From Yponomeuta sedellus (Eukaryota; Arthropoda; Insecta; Lepidoptera; Yponomeutidae), in the NCBI GenBank assembly GCA_934045075.1, contig OW203722.1:4087264-4151263 (forward strand): DNA of 64,000 nt. The letters run 5' to 3'. The translations under genes and the position numbers were made by a program. The notes beneath the pieces are model-generated. The model was given only the letters and a program-made list of their open reading frames with translations, was not told the origin of the DNA and made no database searches. This document shows positions 32,198 through 42,730 of the stretch, piece by piece. Within the stretch, counting starts at the first letter, position 1. Each line of letters starts with the position of its first letter.

Positions 32198-32414
32198 TAT
32201 ACTATTTTATTTTTAATGCACTAACCCGTGCTAAGGACAATTTTAAAAACCGTACGTAATACAGAGAATAGTGTAAAGAGGTTCGAAATTTCACTGATGC
32301 CGGTGAGTCGCCCATTAGCTCAGTTGGATAGAGCGCTGGCACGGATAGCCAGAGGTCGCGGGTTTGAATCCCGGCATGGGTGGAATTTTTAGCCTCTAAA
32401 TAGGTTTTTAAAAC
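32198..32414 (-). mobile_element. T-family element, stub plus inverted body
   Basis: The 12-bp duplication GTACATAATAAT is at 32186-32197 and 32415-32426. A minus-strand 3' stub with hairpin and GGACAATTTTAAAAACC joins, at GTACGTAATACAG, a forward body with tRNA-like domain and TAGGTTTTT end. Confidence 0.85.
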
Positions 32415-32426
32415 GTACATAATAAT

Positions 32427-32750
32427 ATTTTAATGTTTCCATATTAATGAAACTAATAGCCAAAAAGTATTTCTTAATGACTCACGATTTTCGTACACAG
32501 TTAAATATTAAACGTTTAATATTTAACTATGTAATAGCCATAAAAGCAGTGCTTACTAGTAAGTGTCTCAATCCGATATCATAAATAAGCTAACGACGCC
32601 ATTAAGCGCCACTCAATACTTTGAATTCTATCGGTCAATTATACAGTCTTGTCACTGTCAGACTGAGATAGAATAATATAAGGTTAAGAATAATAAAATG
32701 CTAGATAAACTAGCTATGCCCGTGACTTTATTTGCGTGAAATTATGATAA
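32427..32750. other. Unrecognised DNA with a perfect 30-bp palindrome
   Basis: 32499-32528 (AGTTAAATATTAAACG and its complement) is a perfect palindrome without spacer. Nothing else is recognised. Confidence 0.6.
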
Positions 32751-32850
32751 AAAATATTTTGTTAGGTTGTGTCCTTACTAAGCAAACTGTTAGCCGCCGA
32801 CGTTCTCGGTAGTCGGCGCGCGTAACGCTGCAGATTGCGTAGACACATAC
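32751..32850. repeat. Flank shared with the first (CATA)n array
   Basis: Almost identical to 6896-6990, including GCCGCCGACGTTCTCGG and GTAACGCTGCAGATTGCG. Confidence 0.8.
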
Positions 32851-33130
32851 ATAAATACATACATACATACATACATACATACATACATACATACATACAT
32901 ACATACATACATACATACATACATACATACATACATACATACATACATACATACATACATACATACATACATACATACATACATACATACATACATACAT
33001 ACATACATACATACATACATACATACATACATACATACATACATACATACATACATACATACATACATACATACATACATACATACATACATACATACAT
33101 ACATACATACATACATACATACATACATAC
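32851..33130. repeat. (CATA)n microsatellite, about 280 bp
   Basis: About 70 uninterrupted CATA units between the shared flank and the L2 LINE 3' end. It is half the length of the array at 6991-7532. Open frames through it are artefacts. Confidence 0.95.
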
Positions 33131-33985
33131 GTAACCTCACGCCTGTATTCAGGGGGGTAGGCAGAGACCAGGCACTGCCACTTGCCACGATCCTGACAGA
33201 ACATCTTCGCTTCATCAACGTTCATAAGTCGTTACATGCACGCACGCCGGTTCCGGGTTATTTTTATCTTTCCCTTTGCTAATAGGTACATCCCCCATTT
33301 TGGTCAATGTATGTCCACCAGGGACGTCCCTTACCAGCCCTTCCACTCATATTCGCAATATATATTTGTTTCGTCAATCTTTCTTCCTTCATTCTCTCCA
33401 CTAGGAGTGGGTCGTTGTCCAATTTTTCGACGACGAAACGCAACCGTTTTTTCTGGAACGAAAACAGGTCCTCGTAACGGTCCTCGTTCGCAACTGGTTT
33501 CATTGTATGCGAACGAGCAAGGCGCAGAGGACGGTCAAACGAGTGCGAACGAGACGAAATCACGAAACATCGGAAAAAATAAGTTGTTTTACACGATATT
33601 CGACTGTATACTCATATACATAAAGATTACTTTATTGTATCACAGACCAAAACGAACGGAACGAGCAAGGAGCCGACGACGACGTCGCAATGATCTCATT
33701 ACGTTCTAGGCTCTATTAATATAGCATTAAAGGACATATCCGCGTCAAACAATCTAAGGACTGGTCTCGCGACGAACAAACGCTGGCACTGCTTTAGAGT
33801 CGCTGGCACTGCTTTAGAATGAAACGTAAAACGGTCCTATCGTCGCGGAACACAAAACGGTCTTATAAAACGGTTCGTCTTTGCAACGATCACGCCTACT
33901 CTCCACATGTCCAAACCAACGCAACGTTCTATCTCAATTCTAGTCACTACATCCTCTTTCAGTCCACAACGTTCTCTAACCAGAC
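33131..33985 (-). pseudogene. LINE family L2 C-terminal fragment, split by a hAT-like element
   Basis: The minus strand encodes the same C-terminal motifs as 7533-7860. Bases 33899-33985 carry the upstream part (CGLKEDVVTRIE, then a WFGHVE-like frame). Bases 33131-33401 carry RLTKQIYIANMSGRAGKGRP, WTYIDQNGG, NRRACM and EAK-FCQDRGKW, with frame breaks. The interruption is the element at 33402-33898. No reverse transcriptase part remains. Confidence 0.75.
33402..33898. mobile_element. Non-autonomous hAT-like DNA transposon (497 bp)
   Basis: The 8-bp duplication CTCTCCAC is at 33394-33401 and 33899-33906. The ends are imperfect inverted repeats (TAGGAGTGGGTCGTTG against TAGGCGTGATCGTTG). An 8-bp duplication plus a TAGG-GTG start is typical of hAT elements. 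The interior is rich in ACGG and GAACG words and encodes no transposase. Removing it restores the L2 reading CTCTCCACATGTCC. Confidence 0.8.
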
Positions 33986-34237
33986 TATTGCGTAGATTGA
34001 GCACAAAACTAGTAAACTGTGAACACTCCATTTAAAGTATATAGAAAGGCATACTAAACCGATACTTTTGCATCTAGACTCGTCACTTTTGTACTCACTA
34101 TCTGCAGAAAATCATATCAAAACGTTCATCTATTTTGCACGAATGAAGGACAAACCACCGAACGCACTTGCGCATTTTTTTTATTAAAATCGATAAATAA
34201 GTACAGTGGTTCTTGGATTAATCATGTTAGTTCGTTC

Positions 34238-34368
34238 GTTATCAACTCTTGTATGTCCCCACTGCTGGGGCACGGGCTCTTCCGGCATCGCAGGAAGGGT
34301 AGGCCATGCTCCACCACGGGAGCCAAGTCCGGGTTGGTGGAGTATTGTAAGACGGTGGAGTAATCTTG
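34238..34368 (-). mobile_element. 5S-SINE, 3' part
   Basis: Minus-strand end: CTCCACCAACCCGGACTTGG to GGCACGGG/CCAGCAGTGGGGACATACAAG. The 5S-like head is missing. Confidence 0.65.
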
Positions 34369-34444
34369 TGAAACACTCAAACCGCAATTTCCGCAATCAA
34401 ATAGACTGGATAGTGGCGGCACAAAAACTTAGCCTTTACATGTC

Positions 34445-34800
34445 GGTAATGAGATGATTTATACAGCGTCCAGTGGCACCTTCACTCACACTAAATGGGT
34501 GAAGAGACCACGCGGACGCTGCAGTACCTGGGTCGTCATTTTTAGATGCAGGAGGCTTGCCCAGCAGCTATACCATCCTGACAGCTCAGTCATCCTTGCC
34601 CACAGGAAATACAAGTGAATAAGACGCTAAGTCGCAGGTTTCCTCTTGATGTTTTCCTTCAAAGTTAATCTGTGGTATTGTTACTACAAATTGGCTGACG
34701 AAGCTTTGAAATAAACAAAGTCTAGGGTACATGCCCACACTGGGAATCTAACCTGGTTCTTTCGCTTCCGATTGCATTGTTGACTGGGCTAACTCCACTT
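34445..34800 (-). mobile_element. SINE family C, long variant
   Basis: The minus strand begins with a decayed tRNA-like head (GAACCAGGTTAGATTCCCAGTG), then GGAAAACATCAAGAGGAAACC and TGAGCTGTCAGGATGG, and ends in the GGACGCTGTATAAATC block. It carries the body pieces of both 13280-13588 and 24180-24470, so the full C element is longer than either. Confidence 0.6.
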
Positions 34801-35230
34801 AAGTGGCTAAGATAAAATTGATAAGTGCTATTACGTTTTGGGAATAGGTGTTAAAGTCATTAATACTTATAAGTGCTACATAAGAAGCGTGCTAAACGGC
34901 TCAATTAGTCTCATAGACGTGCAGGCATCGCAGTCACGCCATATTGGCATCAAACAAGGAGGTTTTTACTCGAGAAGCTTTACTATTGTTCCCGTAGCTC
35001 CACGAGAATGCTATTCAGCGCTCGAATGAAGCAGTTATTGAGAAATGAATGATGTAGTCTTCACACAAAAGACACTGGCGCATTAAGGGGAAAAGAAAGT
35101 AATGCAGGGAACTTAAAAAGAAAGCAATATTTTAAGGCCCAAGTCACATAGGATCTGATGCTAGCACGGATATGATAAAGGCGTTTTCGTGCCATAGGCT
35201 ATTTGACAGGTTTCTGAAAACAAACTTAGA
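34801..35230. other. No recognised feature
   Basis: No gene or repeat supported. Confidence 0.35.
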
Positions 35231-35234
35231 TTTT

Positions 35235-35425
35235 TGAACCGTGGTGTATAGATTTTCCCATGGGAATAAGATATTTTCCCGCAGTAAAACGTAGTCTCTG
35301 TGTTAATCAAGGGTGACTCTATACCAAATTTTATTAAAATCGTTTAGACGTGCGTTAGACGTGAAGAAGTAACATACTCGTACATACACACTCACAATCT
35401 TTTGCCTTTATAATATTAGAGTGAT
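35235..35425 (-). mobile_element. Helitron-like element, 3' end lost
   Basis: Reverse complement of the 4412/16490 family: ATTATAAAGGCAAAAGATTG start at the right, GACGTGAAGAAGTAAC and CCCATGGGAATAAGATATTT to the left. The CCGCGG hairpin and CTAG end are missing. Confidence 0.6.
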
Positions 35426-35774
35426 GTTTTTTATTTATAGCTTGAATTGAATTTGAATCAAATATTTTGTCTCTGTCACTGAAATTAATCTAATTGAAGC
35501 CGTAACTGCCCAATGCTTAAACGTTTTTTACTGTAGATATATTTTGTGGTGTTGAAAACTTATGCTGTTTTTTTTATAAATAAACAAAAGAAGGTCTATA
35601 ATTCAGAATATAGGCAAGTTTCCAGCGCCACAATTATAGAGGTAGTGTTATACTCACACACGCCGTGTGCACTCAAGTGTTGAACAAATAAAGTGCATTA
35701 TTATTTGTGAGATTATTTGCTAGCCTTGACTTTACTTTCGGAACACTTGACGGATAAGTACATAAGTAAGCTCT
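35426..35774. other. No recognised feature
   Basis: No gene or repeat supported. Confidence 0.35.
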
Positions 35775-35937
35775 TAAGCACATCTTTGTAAGCAGCCTGT
35801 AAAAGAAGCACACTGTTCGGCACAAGCCTCTTCAGAATCACTACAATCCCCGTCCATTGACGGCCCCCAGTGGGACTCGAACCCACGACCTCTGTCTTGG
35901 TACCTAAGCGCCTTAACGGCTAGACTAACGAGGCGGG
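35775..35937 (-). mobile_element. tRNA-headed SINE
   Basis: The minus strand reads GCCTCGTTAGTCTAGCCG (A box), then GGTCGTGGGTTCGAGTCCC (B box), CACTGGGGGCCG, then CTGAAGAGGCTTGTGCC and a CTTTTACAGGCTGC end. RNA polymerase III boxes are intact. The head is tRNA-like with an extended variable region. Confidence 0.6.
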
Positions 35938-36391
35938 CAGTTAATATGCTGTGCTTAATGTAAAGAAAAATTAACAAATATTTCAGTGGCACAATTCTAT
36001 CTAATAAATTATTTTTATTTTACTATTATCCGTCAACGTCAGATTGACGCTTCATTTTAATCTATAAGACAGACTGTAATATATTTCTTATGAACTAAAC
36101 AATTTTATTCCCTCTATGTTATCTTTTACCGAAACAATTAACGCGGATCGAAACGGTCCAGATAAGACTCTACAATAATGAGTTTTGCAAGTTGCATTAT
36201 CTTGATATCTGTAATATTTTTGTCCCTTTCACTATTATTACTATGGAATTGATATAACTTAGGTATAGTCAAATGTAGAAACCTTGGGAATCTGTTACGA
36301 GTAATAAAGTGTAATTAAATTTAGTTACTTGAGGCTCGAAAAGAAGGTCGACACACCCCTCGCAAAATACAAACTAAGAGTTCCATAGATA
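35938..36391. other. No recognised feature
   Basis: AT-rich, nothing supported. Confidence 0.35.
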
Positions 36392-36419
36392 AAAGCAATC
36401 TCTCTCTCTCTTATGAGAA

Positions 36420-36458
<39 letters not shown>
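36392..36458. repeat. (CT)n/(GA)n hairpin microsatellite
   Basis: A short CTCTCTCTCT run is followed by GAGAAAGAGAGAGA and a long GA run, so the strand can fold back on itself. Confidence 0.85.
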
Positions 36459-36459
<1 letters not shown>

Positions 36460-36618
36460 TTCATTGTCCAATCGCATTATTTTATATTTTCGAATGGATT
36501 TCCCATGTTGGACAATACCTACTGTAATTTTTTGGAAATGTTATTTTAACCTCAATCATGAAGAGTGTCATGACGATATTTGATGAGTAAACTATCGACA
36601 AAATATAAAAAGGTGTTT

Positions 36619-37348
36619 AAAAACCTATTTAGAGGCTAAAAATTTCACCCATGCCGGGATTCGAACCCGCAACCTCTGGCTATCCGTACCAGCGCTCTAC
36701 CAATTGAGCCAATGGGCGACTCACGACATCAGTGAAATTTCGAACCTCTTTACAATATTCTCTGTATTACGTACAGGCAGCGACATCTGACTTAAGCAAA
36801 TTGCATTACTTACAGCCCCGACTACCTACTTTGCAGCTGGGTTTAACATCGGAACGATATCACTGTACCCACATGATTACACTATTTTTATTTTTAATGC
36901 ACTAACCCGTGCTAAGGAACAAATTTAAAAACCTATTTAGAGGCTAAAAATTTCACCCATGCCGGGATTCGAACCCGCAACCTCTGGCTATCCGTACCAG
37001 CGCTCTACCAATTGAGCCAATGGGCGACTCACGACATCAGTGAAATTTCGAACCTCTTTACAATATTCTCTGTATTACGTACAGGCAGCGACATCTGACT
37101 TAAGCAAATTGCATTACTTACAGCCCCGACTACCTACTTTGCAGTTAGGTTTAACATCGGAACGATATCACTGTACCCACATGATTACACTATTTTTATT
37201 TTTAATGCTAACCCGTGCTAAGGAACAAATTTAAAAACCTATTTAGAGGCTAAAAATTTCACCCATGCCATGAAATTTTTAGCCTCTAAATAGGTTTTTA
37301 AATTTGTTCCTTAGCACGGGTAAGTGCATTAAAAATAAAAATAGTGTA
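36619..37348 (+). mobile_element. T-family tandem array: two inverted units plus stub
   Basis: The 14-bp duplication ATAAAAAGGTGTTT is at 36605-36618 and 37349-37362. Two minus-strand monomers lie head to tail, with TTAGAGGCT landmarks at 36629, 36937 and 37243 (periods 308 and 306). Each carries a complete tRNA-like domain. They then meet a forward 3' stub (37271-37348) across a palindrome whose arms run from about 37184-37261 and 37271-37350. A deletion of ACT in the left arm shows later decay. Confidence 0.9.
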
Positions 37349-37424
37349 ATAAAAAGGTGTTTTATTTAACTTTTTAAATAGCTGTAAGATTTAAATAGGT
37401 ATAAAATGAAATGAAAAGGTTTTA

Positions 37425-37560
37425 TTCAAAGTAGCGCAGAAAATGCGGCTTAATGAACGTTACAATTCAAACTAGGTGTTCATTTCAAAATCTAGATAAT
37501 TTTTGGAGAAAAAAAGGACCAAAAACCTCCAAACTAATATAATATAAAAAACTCTATCAA
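37425..37560 (+). repeat. Interspersed repeat family E
   Basis: CGGCTTAATGAACGTTACAA, then CATTTCAAAATCTAGATAA. Matches 27820-27960. Confidence 0.6.
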
Positions 37561-37562
37561 TT

Positions 37563-38498
37563 TTTTTTTTAATAATACAAAACCCGCAGCACAAGTTAAA
37601 TTATAAAAAATGGTTAAATTCCCAATTTTTATTCATATTCTTTGAGCCAGTATGCAAATAAGGTGTTTCAAGATCGCGGCGAAGTAGCTCTGCTCTCTGT
37701 CTGCTCCTTCGGGACTCAAGCGTGAATTCAATACCCATGTATTTATTTTTACGCTCTTTTCTAGAATACAAGATAGATTAATCTATCTATTTATTCTATC
37801 CTTTATACCACACTAGATAATGTCTACTCTTTGTTAGTTACCATACTTACATCTTATAAACTGTACTCCACTCTCAATAGCTTATCAAAGATAAGTTGTG
37901 AGAGGCGAGATTGCTTTAATATCTCTTCTATTTACGTTAGATTTATATAAGTTATTGTCGAAATTGCTCGATCAATTTTCCCTCTTATGTCTTGTCCCAT
38001 GACTGGGCCCTTCTATGTAATTTGTTGGTTTAAGAAACACTTTAATGGTTACACGATCATAGTGGTGGAAAACTAACAAATTGAGCTAATATTTTGCTTC
38101 GATTTGCAACAGTGAACTACTTAGGTAGCTTGTGTAAGCTTTGATATAAAATTAATAATTGAGAGATTGCTTGATTGAAGTGAACTTTCAAGAAAAACTA
38201 GAACATGGATGGATTGAGCGCTTTTCAGAGGGACTTAAAAAATTAAGTTGTACCACTTTTAATCAATAGATGGCGCTAGCGGTTGCCCTATCTGAATGAA
38301 GGAGGCTAACTGACCAGAAACTGAAGAAACGTTTCTGCATAGCTGATAGTATGCAGCAAGGTATCATTGGTTACTGGTCTTCTTTCTACTCTATGATTCG
38401 GTCACTCAGGCACGGCGCCATCTAGTAGCTTTTGGGGAGCCTAACTGACAGCTGTCAAAAACGCCGAGCTGAAAAGCCCTCATTTTATAGAGACTTGA
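37563..38498. other. No recognised feature
   Basis: Two mentions of ATGGCGCTAGC/GGCGCCATCTAG lie in roughly inverted positions near 38270 and 38420, but no clear element boundary is seen. Confidence 0.35.
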
Positions 38499-38508
38499 AT
38501 AAAACTGT

Positions 38509-38765
38509 CATTTAAAAAACCTATTTAGAGGCTAAAAATTCCACCCGTGCCGGGATTCGAACCCGCGGCCTCTGGCTATCCGTGCCAGCGCTCTTTCCAA
38601 CTGAGCTAACGGGCGACTCACCGGCATCAGTGAAATTTCGAACCTCTTTACACTATTCTCTGTATTACGTACAGGCAGCGACATCTGGCTTAAGTAAATT
38701 TAAATTTTTTGTTTTTTTTTTAAATTGTCCTTAGCACGGGTTAGTGCATTAAGAATTAAAATAGT
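38509..38765 (+). mobile_element. T-family element, stub plus inverted body
   Basis: The 10-bp duplication ATAAAACTGT is at 38499-38508 and 38766-38775. A minus-strand body with tRNA-like domain is followed by a T-rich junction and a forward 3' stub (TTGTCCTTAGCACGGG, then ATTAAGAATTAAAATAG). Confidence 0.8.
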
Positions 38766-38775
38766 ATAAAACTGT

Positions 38776-39120
38776 TGTTGACAGATTCGTCTGTGAAATC
38801 GATATTCTAATCGGATCGTTGCGTAAGTAGTAATAATTATGAAACCAGGTATCATCGTAATCTGGATTACATTAAAAAAATAAACTGTTTCCTATCACTT
38901 CATCTTAAGAAACAAAAAGTTGTAATAAATTTTATCATAACTTATTCTAGATTCATTGTTTGAAGTTTAATCTGCTAAATTCTTGCTTCAGCGTAGACCC
39001 GAATACAGTAAACCCACAATATAACTAATCGCAGGGATGCCAATTTAACGACCGGTTACTTATGAATAGTACTTTATAGTGGTAAAGGCACTTCCGATTT
39101 TATAGGTTTTATGACACTTT
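38776..39120. other. No recognised feature
   Basis: No gene or repeat supported. Confidence 0.3.
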
Positions 39121-39128
39121 TTTATTGA

Positions 39129-39315
39129 AAACCTATTTAGAGGCTAAAAATCTCTGGCTATCCGTGCCAGCGCTCTTTCCAACTGAGCTAATGGGCGACT
39201 CACCGGCATCAGTGAAATTTCGAACCTCTTTACACTTTCTCTGTCCTACGTACAGGCAGCGACATATGGCTTAAGTCAATTGCATTACTTACAGCCCCGG
39301 CTACCTACTTTGCAG
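39129..39315 (-). mobile_element. T-family element, body only
   Basis: The 8-bp duplication TTTATTGA is at 39121-39128 and 39316-39323. A minus-strand body lacks the B box region (internal deletion after AGAGGCTAAAAAT) and has no hairpin terminus. Confidence 0.7.
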
Positions 39316-39323
39316 TTTATTGA

Positions 39324-40404
39324 TTTTAATATCGTGACATTGAATATTGACCGATCCAGCAATTGGGAAACAATATCAGTGCAGACTTATCCCAAAATAA
39401 TTAAATGTAACTAACTCTGTTTTCATTCATTCATTGTCCAAAATCATGACTCAATGACAATTAAATAGAATAAAATGTGTGGGAATAATATATTTAAAAT
39501 GGGACTTTTTTAATGTTTGCTGAAATAAAGTCTAAGTACGCCACTTACCAAATCAGTAAACCCAAAGCATATCAATTGAAACCAAAGTTTACTTTATGTA
39601 ACCGTCATCGGAACATCGCTTCACATCGCATTGAGCCGTCCAACCTCTATAAATCAAGACAGACAAACAGACAGACGTCTGTCCATCGATTACTAGGTCG
39701 GCAGAGTCACGATCTGACAGGTGCAAAATTGTTAGTAGATACCTTCTGAAGAGCTCTTATTACCTAATCGTGCCTTCAATCTGAGTTAAGGTTAAGCAAA
39801 TTAGATCTTTAATAGAAACTAATAAAATTTACTTTAGCATGGACAATATTACTTTTGGCTGCCTAATCGCCACGAAAATGCATCTGCATACCAGGTAGAT
39901 AAGTACTTGGAAAGATCTCAACGGATGTTAAACTGATATAATTGCTATTGCAAGGTGCCAAGGTTCTTTTTTGTTTCATAGTAATAAGCCCACAAATTAG
40001 TTCAGCTACTGAACTTCGGGGGGGTTAAAGGTGGCATTCAAATCGTTTGATCGCGAATCAATTTGTTTGTAATAGAATCGTTTAAATAATGAAGTTGTTG
40101 GTATAAGTATTTTAGTGTTTCGCAATCAGATTTGTGTGCCTAAACTTGCGGGTTAATCCATATCGTGAAGATGTAATACACTGATCGCTTAAGCTAAATT
40201 AAACTTGTGAACGGCTAAAGGTATAAACTGTGTTATAAATAAGATGCACACTCTTAAATTTCAAGTAAGCAGCATATACATTTTTACATTCGTATATTTT
40301 ACTCAGTAACGTTTAAGGCGAATTTGCAACGGAGATGTTAAGGTTGTTCTGCTGTCGACTGTTCTTGTACTATTTTCATTTTATATTTTAATATTGTATG
40401 TAAA
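39324..40404. other. No recognised gene
   Basis: An open frame of 78 codons at 39513-39749 has no motif. No repeats recognised. Confidence 0.35.
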
Positions 40405-40800
40405 CGAAGCGCTCGTGGCCTAGTCGAACCAAGGGATTGGAATCAATCACTTGAGTTATTGATTCCAACAACAGGCGCGGTCAGCTGCAGGATGGGAAAC
40501 CGTCCCATGACTACCGCTAGAGGCATTTTTCCGAGGGCTTCCGTGCTTTGCAAGGCACGTTAAGCCGTTGGTCTCGGCTGTCATGTAATGACAGTCGTTA
40601 AGCCGTGTCAGAGGCCTCATGGGCGGCTTGATAACTTCTGACAGTAAGGCCCGCCACTGTCTTACAATCCTCCACCAGCCCGGACTAGGCCCCGTGGTGG
40701 AGTATGGCCTAACCTTCCTACGATGCAGGAAGAGACCCGTGCCCCAGCAGTCAACCAATGGGGACACCCATGAATGTCTCCATGGGTTGATATCGATTGT
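40405..40800 (+). mobile_element. 5S-SINE, full length
   Basis: Head GCGCTCGTGGCCTAGTCGAA, promoter-like GCGCGGTCAGCTGCAGGATG, and body to CCCCAGCAG, where CAACCAATGGGGACACC and a small ATGTCTCCATGG duplication alter the last 50 bp. Length about 390 bp. Confidence 0.7.
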
Positions 40801-40864
40801 ATTTGTACAGTAGCGGGCATGTACCAATGACTTTGTTGTCTAAGTTATGTATATTTGTGAAGTT

Positions 40865-40935
40865 ATAGTACCAATGCCACTCGCTAACGGTGAATTTCAA
40901 GCGCTGAGGTATGTGAACACCTCAAATATAATATT
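40865..40935 (-). repeat. SINE family C fragment with polarity switch
   Basis: ACGGTGAATTTCAAGCGCTG joins a forward C segment (TTATAGTACCAATGC) to a minus-strand one (CAAGCGCTGAGGTATGTG). Confidence 0.45.
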
Positions 40936-40944
40936 ATGTGGTAT

Positions 40945-41010
40945 TAGATTTAAAAATTCTTTATTGCACAATAAGCATATTTGTACAAAGGCGAGCTTAA
41001 TACTAATGAG
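40945..41010 (-). mobile_element. LINE 3' UTR, family D
   Basis: TTCTTTATTGCACAATAAG and TTTGTACAAAGGCGAGCTTA are the reverse complement of the D tail. Confidence 0.5.
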
Positions 41011-41154
41011 TATTTTCTTCCAGCCTTGGGTTATGTGGATAGTAGTGCGGGTAGTGCCCGGAGACATTTATTGTAAAAAAATATCATTATATAATAAAAT
41101 CGCATCGTATAAGTTAAAAAAAAATGCTATTAATGTACCGAATGGATAACAGCC

Positions 41155-41277
41155 TTACTAATAAACTTGGTGTAAGTATGCAGTGTTTTGTCTCTTTTCT
41201 TCCAACTGAAAATTACATTCAAATGACATGAACAAAACACTGTGTAAATACCAGGCTTATACGGTGTTTATTAGTAA
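41155..41277. mobile_element. Small inverted-repeat element (123 bp)
   Basis: Ends TTACTAATAAAC and GTTTATTAGTAA are exact complements. Inner blocks GCAGTGTTTTGT and ACAAAACACTG also pair, so most of the element can fold into one stem. A MITE is likely, but the duplication is unclear (AGCC on both sides is short). Confidence 0.6.
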
Positions 41278-41282
41278 GAGCC

Positions 41283-41726
41283 TTAGGATATGATACACAT
41301 TATAATGATGTACATATATGGTATTGCGGTAGGGACGCGTGGTAATTAAGCCTATAATCTCTCTCTGAGGTATTTGCCCTAAAGATGGGCGTGTTCGAAA
41401 AACACTTGAAATTTTGCGAAAATGGCAATTATTCGAATGTTTCGAAAATATTCCTTACTATTCGAAAAAAGTTACTAATTTAATGTAATTTGAATTGAAC
41501 GAACAAAACGTATTTACGTTAGCCATTTCGAATAAGTTCATAACGGCCTAATATTTGAAAACCCTTGAGTCATGTTTTAGAATATTATCACTAAAGCAAC
41601 CGAAATGAGAGATGCAGAGCACTCATTTCCGGAGCTGCATACGATTCAAGGCATCTCAATAATCGCTCAACTACATTCTTACATTCGGGCTCTCCCTGGG
41701 GGTGTTACCGTAATAATTTATGTCAC
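41283..41726. other. No recognised gene
   Basis: Bases 41390-41560 contain many TTCGAA words (TTCGAAAAA, ATTCGAATG), suggesting decayed repeat sequence of unknown type. A family C scrap (GTGGTAATTAAGCC) is near 41340. Confidence 0.35.
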
Positions 41727-41738
41727 CATAAAAGTAAT

Positions 41739-42055
41739 TTTAAAAAACCAATTTAGAGGCTAAAAATTCCACCCATGCCGGGATTCGAACCCGCGACCTC
41801 TGGCTATCCGTGCCAGCGCTCTATCCAACTGTGCTAATAGGCGACTCACCATCATCAGTAAAATTTCGAACCTCTTTACACTATTCTCTGTATTACGTAC
41901 AGGCAGCGACATCTGGCTGAAGTAGATGCATCACTTACAGCCCCAACTACCTACTTTTACATCGGAATGATATCGCTGTACCCATATGATTAAAAGGTTT
42001 TTTAAAATTGTCCTTAGCACGGGTTAGTGCATTAAAAAAATAAAAATAGTATAAT
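41739..42055 (+). mobile_element. T-family element, full-length stub plus inverted body
   Basis: The 12-bp duplication CATAAAAGTAAT is at 41727-41738 and 42056-42067. An almost complete monomer is inverted (minus strand), then a forward 3' stub from AAAAGGTTTTTTAAAATTG through the hairpin to AAAAATAGTATAAT. With 8588-8888 it defines the stub-body architecture. Confidence 0.85.
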
Positions 42056-42067
42056 CATAAAAGTAAT

Positions 42068-42351
42068 ATCAAGATGAACTTAACCTGTGTGCCCTCCGTA
42101 ACCACAGGGAACATAATTAAACTGTTATCGCCTGCATAATGACTACCAGACAGACTTATTATTGTCACATTGTCATAACACGTGTGAAAGTGTTCATCCA
42201 TTCAGCGAGGCACTTAGACTTAAGTGATCTTATGACCATTTGAATTCAAGCGCTGATCTACATAATGGCACACCTTTCTACTTGTTGAAATAATGGTAGT
42301 TTTTAATGACAATCTGAGATGAATCAGTAGTGTAATAATATGTTTGGGACA
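42068..42351. other. No recognised feature
   Basis: Nothing supported. Confidence 0.3.
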
Positions 42352-42363
42352 CTATAAGACTTT

Positions 42364-42542
42364 TTTAAAACCTATTTAGAGGCTAAAAATTCCACCCATG
42401 CCGGGATCGAACCCGCGACCTCTGGCTATCCGTGCCAGTGCTCTTTCCAACTGAAATAATGGGCGACTCACCGGCATCAGTGAATTTTCGAACCTCTTTA
42501 CAATATTCTCTGTATTACGTACAGGCAGCCACATCTGGCTAA
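42364..42542 (-). mobile_element. T-family element ending at the T-run
   Basis: The 12-bp duplication ACTATAAGACTT is at 42352-42363 and 42543-42554. It is a 5'-truncated minus-strand copy with tRNA-like domain whose 3' end is TAGGTTTTAAAA, without hairpin. Confidence 0.8.
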
Positions 42543-42594
42543 ACTATAAGACTTGTTTACTTATTTAATTGCAATAAAAGTATTATTGCACTTA

Positions 42595-42730
42595 CCAAGA
42601 CAGAGGCGGTGGGTTCGATTTCCACTGGGAGTCGCCGTACATTTGTAAGAGTGGCTCAATCTGGGTGTATTTTCATGCTTGCGACGTCCTTGCCTGGTTA
42701 CAGCATAGGGTATCCTAGTTTATGTTGTGG
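42595..42730 (+). mobile_element. tRNA-headed SINE S1, 5' truncated
   Basis: Starts within the tRNA-like head (GAGGCGGTGGGTTCGATTTCC), then GCCGTACATTTGTAAGAG and GGGTATCCTAGTTT. The body matches 14125-14312 and its end matches 15295-15445, linking the two. Confidence 0.55.

Noticed and set aside
33236..33709. 157-codon forward open frame
   Set aside because: It runs antisense through the LINE and into the inserted hAT-like element, so it cannot be a conserved gene.
36619..37348. Hammerhead ribozyme inside the T monomer, as in retrozymes
   Set aside because: CACTGATGCCGGTGAGTC resembles the first strand but the CUGANGA core is not matched, and no properly placed GAAA strand with stems was found by eye on either strand.
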